A DNA stretch of 64,000 nt. It comes from Anthopleura xanthogrammica (Eukaryota > Cnidaria > Anthozoa > Actiniaria > Actiniidae). The position numbers and the translations under genes were made by a program. Of the stretch, positions 55,091 through 64,000 are shown one piece after another (the first letter of the stretch is position 1; each line of letters starts with the position of its first letter). The notes beneath the pieces are model-generated. The model worked only from the letters and a program-made list of their open reading frames with translations, was not told where the DNA came from and searched no databases. The DNA is taken from the NCBI GenBank assembly GCA_964019055.1, contig OZ025212.1, forward strand, positions 9,353,109 to 9,417,108. The letters are read 5' to 3'.

Positions 55091-58000
55091 CCAGCAATCC
55101 ATTTCCGTGATCAAAATTGGCAAATTTTAAAATCGTAAAGTGCCTAACTTTGTAGCTGCGCATGCGCGGACACCAAAACTAGGGGAAGACTGCCGAATTT
55201 TCACAAGATAAACGTGACCATTTATAGGTAGAATCGTGCCAGCAATCCATTTCCGTGATCAAAATTGGCAAATTCAAAAATCGTAAAGGGCCTACTTTGT
55301 AGCTGCGCATGCGCGGGCACCAAAACTAGGGGAAGACTGCCGAATTTTCACAAGATAAACGTGACCATGTATAGGTAGAATCGTGCCAGCAATCCATTTC
55401 CGTGATCAAAATTGGCAAATTCCAAAATCGTAAAGTGCGTATCTTTTTAGCTGCGCATGCGCGGGCACTAAAACTAGGGGAAGACTGCCGAATTTTCACA
55501 AGATAAACGTGACCATGTATAGGTAGAATCGTGCCAGCAATCGATTTCCGTGATCAAAATTTGCAAATTCCAAAATCGTAAAGTGCCTAACTTTGTAGCT
55601 GCGCATGCGCGGGCACCAAAACTAGGGAAAGACTTCCGAATTTTCACAAGTTAAACGTGACCATGTATAGCTAGAATCGTGCCAGCAATCCATTTGCGTG
55701 ATCAAAATTGGCAAATTCCAAAATCGTAAAGTGCCTAACTTTGTAGCTGCGCATGCGCGGGCACCAAAACTAGGGGAAGACTGCCGAATTTTCACAAGAT
55801 AAACGTGACCATGTATAGGTAGAATCGTGCCAGCAATCCATTTCCGTTTTGAAAATTGGGAAATTCCAAAATTGTAAAGTGCCTAACTTTGTAGCTGCGC
55901 ATGCGCGGGCACCAAAACTAGGGGAAGACTGCCAAATTTTCACAAGATAAACGTGACCATGTATAGGTAGAATCTTGCCAGCAATCGATTTCCGTTTTCC
56001 AAATTGGGAAATTCCAAAATCGTAAAGTGCGTATCTTTGTAGCTGCGCATGCGCGGGCACCAAAACTAGGAGAAGACTGCTGAATTTTCACAAGATAAAC
56101 GTGACCATGTATAGGTAGAATCGTGCCAGCAATCCATTTCCGTTTTCAAAATTGGCAAATTCCAAAATCGTAAAGTGCCTAACTTTGTAGCTGCGCATGC
56201 GCGGGCACCAAAACTAGGGGAAGACTGCCGAATTTTCACAAGCTAAACGTGACGATGTATAGGTAGAATCGTGCCAGCAATCGATTTCCGTGATCAAAAT
56301 TGGCAAATTCCAAAATCGTAAAGTGCGTATCTTTGTAGCTGCGCATACGCGGGCACAAAAACTAGGGGAAGACTGCCGAATTTTCACAAGATAAACGTGA
56401 CCATGTATAGCTAGAATCGTGCCAGCAATCCATTTCCGTGATCAAAATTGGCAAATTCCAAAATCGTAAAGTGCCTAACTTTGTAGCTGCGCATGCGCGG
56501 GCACCAAAACTTGGGGAAGACTGCCGAATTTTCACAAAAAAAACGTGACCATGTATAGGTAGAATCATGCCAGCAATCCATTTCCGTGATCAAAATTGGC
56601 AAATTCCAAAATCGTAAAGTGCGTATCTTTGTAGCTGCGCATGCGCGGGCACCAAAACTAGGGGAAGACTGCCGAATTTTCACAAGATAAACGTGACCAT
56701 GTATAGGAAGAATCGTGCCAGCAATCCATTTCCGTGATCAAAATTGGCAAATTCCAAAATCGTAAAGTGCGTATCTTTGTAGCTGCGCATGCGCGGGCAC
56801 CAAAACTAGGGGAAGACTGCTGAATTTTCACAAGATAAACGTGACCATGTATAGGTAGAATCGTGCCAGCAATCCATTTCCGTTATCAAAATTGGCAAAT
56901 TCCACAATCGTAAAATGCCTATCTTTGTAGCTGCGCATGCGCGGGCACCAAAACTAGGGGAAGACTGCTGAATTTTCACAAGATAAACGTGACCATGCAT
57001 AGGTAGAATCGTGCCAGCAATCGATTTCCGTGATCAAAATTGGCAAATTCCAAAATCGTAAAGTTCGTATCTTTGTAGCTGCGCATGCGCGGGCACAAAA
57101 ACTAGGGGAAGACTGCCGAATTTTCACAAGATAAACGTGACCATGTATAGGTAGAATCGTGCCATCAATCCATTTCCGTTTTCAAAATTGGCAAATTCCA
57201 AAATCGTAAAGTGCCTAACTTTGTCGCTGCGCATGCGCGGGCACCAAAACTAGGGGAAGACTGCCGAATTTTCACAAGATAAACGTGACCATGTATAGCT
57301 AGAATCGTGCCAGCAATCGATTTCCGTGATCAAAATTGGCAAATTCCAAAATCGTAAAGTGCCTAACTTTGTAGCTGCGCATGCGCGGGCACCAAAACTT
57401 GGGGAAGACTGCCGAATTTTCACAAGATAAACGTGACCATGTATAGGTAGAATCGTGCCAGCAATCCATTTCCGTGATCAAAATTGGGAAATTCCAAAAT
57501 CGTAAAGTGCATATCTTTGTAGCTGCGCATGCGCGGGCACCAAAACTAGGGGAAGACTGCTAAATTTTAACAAGATAAACGTGACCATGTATAGGTAGAA
57601 TCGTGCCAGCAATCCATTTCCGTTTTCAAAATTGGCAAATTCCAAAATCGTAAAGTGCCTTACTTTGTAGCTGCGCATGCGCGGGCACCAAAACTAGGGG
57701 AAGACTTCCGAATTTTCACAAGATAAACGTGACCATGTATAGCTAGAATCGTGCCAGCAATCGATTTCCATGATCAAAATTGGCAAGTTTCAAAATCGTA
57801 AAGTGCCTAACTTTGTAGCTGCGCATGCGCGGGCACCAAAACTTGGGGAAGACTGCCGAATTTTCACAAAATAAACGTGACCATGTATAGGTAGAATCAT
57901 GCCAGCAATCCATTTCCGTTTTCAAAATTGGCAAATTCCAAAATCGTAAAGTGCCTAACTTTGTAGCTGCGCATGCGCGGGCACCAAAACTAGGGGAAGA

Positions 58001-58429
58001 CTGCAGAATTTTCACAAGATAAACGTGACCATGTATAGGTAGAATCGTGCCAGCAATCCATTTCCGTGATCAAAATTGGCAAATTCCAAAATCGTAAAGT
58101 GCGTATCTTTGTAGCTGCGCATGCGCGGGCACCAAAACTAGGGGAAGACTGCCGAATTTTCACAAGATAAACGTGACCATGTATAGGTAGAATCGTGCAA
58201 GCAATCCATTTCCGTGATCAAAATTGGCAAATTCCAAAATCGTAAAGTGCGTATCTTTGTAGCTGCGCATGAGAGGGCACCAAAACTAGGGGAAGACTGC
58301 CGAATTTTCACAAGATAAACGTGACCATGTATAGGTAGAATCGTGCCAGCAATCCATTTGCGTGATCAAAATTGGCAAATTCCAAAATGGTTAAGTGCCT
58401 AACTTTGTAGCTGCGCATGCGCGGGCACC
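55091..58429 (-). repeat. Right-arm monomers, heterogeneous
   Basis: About 23 units mixing alleles (GATTTCCGTTTTCC, TATAGCTAGAATCG, AAAACTTGGGG, CACAAAATAAACG). One unit near 55295 is a base short (GGCCTACTTTG). The AAAACTTGGGG plus AATCATGCC pair near 43931 reappears near 56510 and 57841, showing long-range relationships within the arm. No multimer is dominant. Confidence 0.82.
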
Positions 58430-60076
58430 AAAACTAGGGGAAGACTGCCGAATTTTCACAAGATAAACGTGACCATGTATAGGTAGAATCGTGCCAGCAA
58501 TCCATTTCCGTTTTCAAAATTGGCAAATTCCAAAATCGTAAAGTGCCTAACTTTGTAGCTGCGCATGCGCGGGCACCAAAACTAGGGGAAGACTGCCGAA
58601 TTTTCACAAGATAAACGTGACCATGTATAGGTAGAATCGTGCCAGCAATCCATTTCCGTTTTCAAAATTGGCAAATTCTAAAATCGTAAAGTGCCTAACT
58701 TTGTAGCTGCGCATGCGCGGGCACCAAAACTATGGGAAGACTGCCGAATTTTCACAAGATAAACATGACCATGTAAAGGTAGAATCGTGCCAGCAATCGA
58801 TTTCCGTGATCCAAATTGGGAAATTCCAAAATCGTTAAGTGCGTATCTTTGTAGCTGCGCATGCGCAGGCACCAAAACTAGGGGAAGACTGCTGAATTTT
58901 CACAAGATAAACGTGACCATGTATAGGTAGAATCGTGCAAGCAATCCATTTCCGTGATCAAAATTGGGAAATTCCAAAATCGTAAAGTGCCTATCTTTGT
59001 AGCTGCGCATGCGCGGGCATTAAAACTAGGGGAAGACTGCCGAATTTTCACAAGATAAACGTGACCATGTATAGGTAGAATCGTGCCAGCAATCCATTTC
59101 CGTTTTCAAAATTGGCAAATTCCAAAATCGTAAAGTGCCTAACTTTGTAGCTGCGCATGCGCGGGCACCAAAACTAGGGGAAGACTGCCGAATTTTCACA
59201 AGATAAACGTGACCATGTATAGGTAGAATCGTGCCAGCAATCCATTTCCGTTTTCAAAATTGGCAAATTCTAAAATCGTAAAGTGCCTAACTTTGTAGCT
59301 GCGCATGCGCGGGCACCAAAACTATGGGAAGACTGCCGAATTTTCACAAGATAAACATGACCATGTAAAGGTAGAATCGTGCCAGCAATCGATTTCCGTG
59401 ATCCAAATTGGGAAATTCCAAAATCGTTAAGTGCGTATCTTTGTAGCTGCGCATGCGCAGGCACCAAAACTAGGGGAAGACTGCTGAATTTTCACAAGAT
59501 AAACGTGACCATGTATAGGTAGAATCGTGCAAGCAATCCATTTCCGTGATCAAAATTGGGAAATTCCAAAATCGTAAAGTGCCTATCTTTGTAGCTGCGC
59601 ATGCGCGGGCATTAAAACTAGGGGAAGACTGCCGAATTTTCACAAGATAAACGTGACCATGTATAGGTAGAATCGTGCCAGCAATCCATTTCCGTTTTCA
59701 AAATTGGCAAATTCCAAAATCGTAAAGTGCCTAACTTTGTAGCTGCGCATGCGCGGGCACCAAAACTAGGGGAAGACTGCCGAATTTTCACAAGATAAAC
59801 GTGACCATGTATAGGTAGAATCGTGCCAGCAATCCATTTCCGTTTTCAAAATTGGCAAATTCTAAAATCGTAAAGTGCCTAACTTTGTAGCTGCGCATGC
59901 GCGGGCACCAAAACTATGGGAAGACTGCCGAATTTTCACAAGATAAACATGACCATGTAAAGGTAGAATCGTGCCAGCAATCGATTTCCGTGATCCAAAT
60001 TGGGAAATTCCAAAATCGTTAAGTGCGTATCTTTGTAGCTGCGCATGCGCAGGCACCAAAACTAGGGGAAGACTGC
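58430..60076 (-). repeat. 4-monomer higher-order repeat (592 bp), 2.8 nearly identical copies
   Basis: AAACATGACCATGTAAAGG recurs at 58763, 59355 and 59947. GCGCATGCGCAGGCACC, AAAATCGTTAAGTGC, AACTATGGGAAG and GGGCATTAAAAC follow the same 592-bp spacing. I found no difference between copies over the matched length. This is the most homogeneous multimer in the window and probably the youngest. Confidence 0.93.
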
Positions 60077-61112
60077 CGAATTTTCACAAGATAAACGTGA
60101 CCATGTATAGGTAGAATCGTGCCAGCAATCCATTTCCGTTATCAAAATTGGCAAATTCCAAAATCGTAAAGTGCGTATCTTTGTAGCTGCGCATGCGCGG
60201 GCACCAAAACTAGGGGAAGACTGCCGAATTTTCACAAGATAAACGTGACCATGTATAGGTAGAATCGTGCAAGCAATCCATTTCCGTGATCAAAATTGGC
60301 AAATTCCAAAATCGTAAAGTGCGTATCTTTGTAGCTGTGCATGCGAGGGCACCAAAACTAGGGGAAGACTGCCGAATTTTCACAAGATAAACGTGACCAT
60401 GTATAGGTAGAATCGTGCCAGCAATCCATTTGCGTGATCAAAATTGGCAAATTCCAAAATCGTAAAGTGCCTAATTTTGTAGCTGCGCATGCGCGGGCAC
60501 CAAAACTAGGGGAAGACTGCCGAATTTTCACAAGATAAACGTTACCATGTATAGGTAGAATCGTGCCAGCAATCCATTTCCGTTTTCAAAATTGGGAAAT
60601 TCCAAAATCGTAAAGTGCCTAACTTTGTAGCTGCGCATGCGCGGGCACCAAAACTAGAGGAAGACTGCCGAATTTTAACAAGATAAACATGACCATGTAT
60701 AGGTAGAATCGTGCCAGCAATCGATTTCCGTGATCCAAATTGGGAAATTCCAAAATCGTAAAGTGCGTATCTTTGTAGCTGCGCATGCGCGGACAACAAA
60801 ACTAGGGGAAGACTGCTGAATTTTCACAAGATAAACGTGACCATGTATAGGTAGAATCGTGCAAGCAATCCATTTCCGAGATCAAAATTGGCAAATTCCA
60901 AAATCGTAAAGTGCCTATCTTTGTAGCTGCGCATGCGTGGGCACCAATACTAGGGGAAGACTGCCGAAATTTCACAAGATAAACGTGACCATGTATAGGT
61001 AGAATCGTGCCAGCAATCTATTTCCGTGATCAAAATTGGCAAATTCCAAAATCGTAAAGTGCCTAACTTTGTAGCTGCGCATGCGCGGGCACCAAAACTT
61101 GGGGAAGACTGC

Positions 61113-62035
61113 CGAATTTTCACAAGATAAACGTGACCATGTATAGGTAGAATCATGCCAGCAATCCATTTGCGTGATCAAAATTGGCAAATTCCAAAAT
61201 AGTAAAGTGCCTAACTTTGTAGCTGCGCATACGCGGGCACCAAAACTAGGGGAAGACTGCCGAATTTTCACAAGATAAACATGACCATGTATAGGTAGAA
61301 TCGTGCCAGCAATCGATTTCCGTGATCCAAATTGGGAAATTCCAAAATCGTAAAGTGCGTATCTTTGTAGCTGCGCATGCGCGGGCACCAAAACTAGGGG
61401 AAGACTGCTGAATTTTCACAAGATAAACGTGACCATGTATAGGTAGAATCGTGCCAGCAATCCATTTCCGTTTTCAAAATTGGCAAATTCCAAAATCGTA
61501 AAGTGCCTAACTTTGTAGCTGCGCATGCGCGGGCACCAAAACTAGGGGAAGACTTCCGAATTTTCACAAGATAAACGTGACCATGTATAGGTAGAATCAT
61601 GCCAGCAATCCATTTGCGTGATCAAAATTGGCAAATTCCAAAATCGTAAAGTGCCTAACTTTGTAGCTGCGCATACGCGGGCACCAAAACTAGGGGAAGA
61701 CTGCCGAATTTTCACAAGATAAACATGACCATGTATAGGTAGAATCGTGCCAGCAATCGATTTCCGTGATCCAAATTGGCAAATTCCAAAATCGTAAAGT
61801 GCGTATCTTTGTAGCTGCGCATGCGCGGGCACCAAAACTAGGGGAAGACTGCTGAATTTTCACAAGATAAACGTGACCATGTATAGGGAGAATCGTGCCA
61901 GCAATCCATTTCCGTTTTCAAAATTGGCAAATTCTAAAATCGTAAAGTGCCTAACTTTGTAGCTGCGCATGCGCGGGCACCAAAACTAGGGGAAGACTTC
62001 CGAATTTTCACAAGATAAACGTGACCATGTATAGG
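61113..62035 (-). repeat. 3-monomer (444 bp) higher-order repeat, about two copies
   Basis: AATCATGCCAGCAATCC with ATTTGCGTG (61152/61596), GCGCATACGCGGG (near 61226/61670) and AAACATGACC (61277/61721) share a 444-bp lag. Copies differ at a few bases (AAATAGTAAAG near 61198 versus AAATCGTAAAG; ATTGGGAAATT versus ATTGGCAAATT). Confidence 0.87.
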
Positions 62036-62839
62036 TAGAATCGTGCCAGCAATGGATTTCCGTGATCAAAATTGGCAAATTCCAAAATCCTAAAGTGCCT
62101 AACTTTGTAGCTGCGCATGCGCGGGCACCAAAACTTGGGGAAGACTTCCGAATTTTCACAAGATAAACGTGACCATGTATAGGTAGAATCGTGCCAGCAA
62201 TCGATTTCCGTGATCAAAATTGGCAAATTCCAAAATCGTAAAGTGCGTATCTTTGTAGCTGCGCATGCGCGGGCACCAAAACTAGGGGAAGACTGCCGAA
62301 TTTTCACAAGATAAACGTGACCATGTATAGGTAGAATCGTGCCAGGAATCCATTTCCGTGATCAAAATTGGCAAATTCCAAAATCATAAAGTGCGTATCT
62401 TTGTAGCTGCGCATGCAAGGGCACCAAAACTAGGGGAAGACTGCCGAATTTTCACAAGATAAACGTGACCATGTATAGCTAAAATCGTGCCAGCAATCCA
62501 TTTGCGTGATCAAAATTGGCAAATTCCAAAATCCTAAAGTGCCTAACTTTGTAGCTGCGCATGCGCGGGCACCAAAACTAGGGGAAGACTGCCGAATTTT
62601 CACAAGATAAACGTGACCATGTATAGGTAGAATCGTGCCACCAATCCATTTCCGTTTTCAAAATTGGGAAATTCCAAAATCGTAAAGTGCCTAACTTTGT
62701 AGCTGCGCATGCGCGGGCACCAAAACTAGGGGAAGACTGCCGAATTTTCACAAGATAAACGTGACCTTGTATAGGTAGAATCGTGCCAGCAATCGATTTC
62801 CGTGATCAAAATTGGCAAATTCCAAAATCGTAAAGTGCG

Positions 62840-64000
62840 TATCTTTGTAGCTGCGCATGCGCGGGCACCAAAACTAGGGGAAGACTGCCGAATTTTCACA
62901 AGATAAACGTGACCATGTATAGGTAGAATCGTGCCAGCAATCCATTTCCGTTTTGAAAATTGGGAAATTCCAAAATCGTAAAGTGCCTAACTTTGTAGCT
63001 GCGCATGCGCGGGCACCAAAACTAGGGGAAGACTGCCAAATTTTCACAAGATAAACGTGACCATGTATAGGTAGAATCGTGCCAGCAATCGATTTCCGTT
63101 ATTCAAATTGGGAAATTCCAAAATCGTAAAGTGCGTATCTTTGTAGCTGCGCATGCGAGGGCACCAAAACTAGGGGAAGACTGCCGAATTTTCACAAGAT
63201 AAACGTGACCATGTATAGGTAGAATCGTGCCAGCAATCCATTTCCGTGATCAAAATTGCCAAATTCCAAAATCGTAAAGTGCCTAACTTTGTAGCTGCGC
63301 ATGCGCGGGCACCAAAACTAGGGGAAGACTGCCGAATTTTCACAAGATAAACGTGACCATGTATAGGTAGAATCGTGCCAGCAATCTATTTCCGTGATCC
63401 AAATTCGCAAATTCCAAAATCGTAAAGTGCCTAACTTTGTAGCTGCGCATGCGCGGGCACCAAAACTAGGGAAAGACTGCCGAATTTTCACAAGATAAAC
63501 GTGACCATGTATAGGTAGAATCGTGCCAGGAATCTATTTCCGTGATCAAAATTGGCAAATTCCAAAATCGTAAAGTGCCTAACTTTGTAGCTGCGCATGC
63601 GCGGGCACCAAAACTAGGGGAAGACTGCCGAATTTTCACAAGATAAACGTGACCATGTATAGGTAGAATCGTGCCAGCAATCCATTTCCGTTTTGAAAAT
63701 TGGGAAATTCCAAAATCGTAAAATGCCTAACTTTGTAGCTGCGCATGCGCGGGCACCAAAACTAGGGGAAGACTGCCAAATTTTCACAAGATAAACGTGA
63801 CCATGTATAGGTAGAATCGTGCCAGCAATCGATTTCCGTTATTCAAATTGGGAAATTCCAAAATCGTAAAGTGCGTATCTTTGTAGCTGCGCATGCGAGG
63901 GCACCAAAACTAGGGGAAGACTGCCGAATTTTCACAAGATAAACGTGACCATGTATAGGTAGAATCGTGCCAGCAATCCATTTCCGTGATCAAAATTGGC
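62840..64000 (-). repeat. 5-monomer (740 bp) higher-order repeat cut by the window end
   Basis: CCGTTTTGAAAATTGGG (62948/63688), GACTGCCAAATTTTC and CCGTTATTCAAATTGGG (63101/63841 for ATTCAAATTG) recur at 740 bp. GCATGCGAGGGC also repeats at this lag. One private change is GTAAAATGCC near 63720. The array clearly continues beyond the window, so neither outer edge of the satellite is visible. Confidence 0.88.

Larger units (their letters stand above)
1..64000. repeat. 148-bp satellite DNA array filling the whole window
   Basis: The sequence is a continuous head-to-tail array of a 148-bp unit with one orientation switch at 28893/28894. Taking TAGGCACTTT as positions 1-10, the unit has an A/T-rich block (about 8-50, with GATTTTGGAATTT and CAATTTTGATCAC), a central part with GGCACGATTCTACC (55-68) and TACATGGTCACG (71-82), then GTGAAAATTCGGCAGTC (91-107), CCCCTAGTTTTGGTGCC (110-126) and the G/C-rich CGCGCATGCGCA (127-138). 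Base composition is 33 C and 33 G of 148. Boundary arithmetic gives about 195 units before the switch and 237 after it. Copies mostly differ by a few substitutions. There is no insertion, microsatellite, poly-A tail or unique spacer. The family is not one I recognise. A eukaryotic heterochromatic satellite is inferred from organisation alone. Confidence 0.97.
28894..64000 (-). repeat. Right arm of satellite array, monomers in - orientation (~237 copies)
   Basis: Units read CTTTGTAGCTGCGCATGCGC...GTAAAGTGCCTA on the + strand, the reverse complement of the left arm. The arm starts inside a unit (complement of position 63) and is cut by the window end at position 26. Its length is 237 units minus 7 bp. 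That fits one +1 (near 30870, CGTGAAAGTG), one -1 (near 55295, GGCCTACTTTG) and one 7-bp deletion at 34031/34032. Right-arm variants (as read on +) include ATCGATTTCC, CCGTTTTCAAAATT, GATCCAAATTGGG and CACAAGCTAAACG. Apart from nested multimers the arm has no other content and no gene. Confidence 0.97.

Noticed and set aside
60972..61391. Longest open frame, 139 codons on the - strand, as a possible gene
   Set aside because: It spans nearly three monomers and repeats the same peptide set in shifted frames. It is open only because single TAG/TGA positions changed. No known domain is visible.
24..62307. About 40 short open reading frames of 60-139 codons, many with repeated peptides (for example HDSTYTWSRL or WNLPILIT)
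   Set aside because: They are satellite monomers read in different frames. Each frame of the unit contains a stop, and the 148-bp period shifts frame by one each unit, so open stretches exist only where a stop is mutated. They follow multimer spacing, not gene structure, and show no domain, start context or codon pattern.
1..64000. CRISPR array
   Set aside because: The whole 148-bp unit is conserved. There are no short identical repeats separated by unique spacers, and no cas genes.
1..64000. CENP-B box
   Set aside because: The closest string, ATTCGGCAGTCTTCCCC (unit 97-113), has TTCG but lacks the required A and CGGG of NTTCGNNNNANNCGGGN.
1..64000. Inverted arms as terminal repeats of a giant transposon
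   Set aside because: There is no internal unique sequence between the arms. The outer ends are not visible, and there is no transposase or target-site duplication. The arms are simply satellite in opposite orientations.
1..64000. Telomere repeats, rRNA, tRNA or 5S-type tandem genes
   Set aside because: No telomeric hexamer runs are seen, and nothing in the 148-bp unit resembles a tRNA cloverleaf, internal A/B-box promoter or 5S sequence.
1..64000. Naming the host species or a known satellite family
   Set aside because: I do not recognise the monomer. Choosing a taxon would be a guess. A search of the unit against satellite and genome databases would settle it.

Overview
The whole 64 kb window is one uninterrupted satellite DNA array. 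It is built from a 148-bp monomer (about 45% G+C) repeated roughly 432 times. I see no protein-coding gene, RNA gene, transposon, simple-sequence island or unique sequence anywhere. Kilobases of tandem, nucleosome-length monomers with nested higher-order repeats point to eukaryotic heterochromatin (centromeric, pericentromeric or subtelomeric), most likely animal. I do not recognise the family and cannot name the species. CpG is not depleted in the monomer (8 observed, about 7.4 expected). That fits a lightly methylated genome, such as many invertebrates, or a young array.

Layout. Monomers in bases 1-28893 run in one orientation, called + here, with the unit starting at TAGGCACTTT. At 28893/28894 the array flips, and bases 28894-64000 carry the same monomer reverse-complemented. 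The junction lies inside a monomer and forms a fold-back: a perfect 14-bp stem around a 22-nt loop, continued by kilobases of imperfectly complementary arms. The + arm holds about 195 monomers with a net length change of -8 bp. The - arm holds about 237 with a net change of -7 bp. All of that change is explained by 18 single-base indels in the left arm and, in the right arm, one +1, one -1 and one 7-bp deletion.

Nested structure. No single higher-order repeat (HOR) runs through the array. Instead each few kilobases has its own multimer: 6-mer (888 bp), 12-mer (1776), 4-mer (about 592), 5-mer (740), 16-mer (2365), 7-mer (1036) and 9-mer (1332) in the left arm; dimer (296), trimer (444), 13-mer (1924), 8-mer (1184), 9-mer (1332), 4-mer (592) and 5-mer (740) in the right arm. 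Most are present in only about two copies, as expected from repeated local unequal exchange or replication slippage. The arms carry different diagnostic variants, and the monomers next to the inversion are among the most diverged.

Sequence content of the monomer. The most striking element is CGCGCATGCGCA at monomer positions 127-138. It fits the consensus binding site of nuclear respiratory factor 1 (NRF-1; Ewg in flies, P3A2 in sea urchins) and is kept in almost every monomer on both arms. A GATA-type motif (AGATAA on the opposite strand) also recurs. Every reading frame of the monomer is closed by a stop, and 148 is not a multiple of 3, so the short open frames present are chance artefacts.
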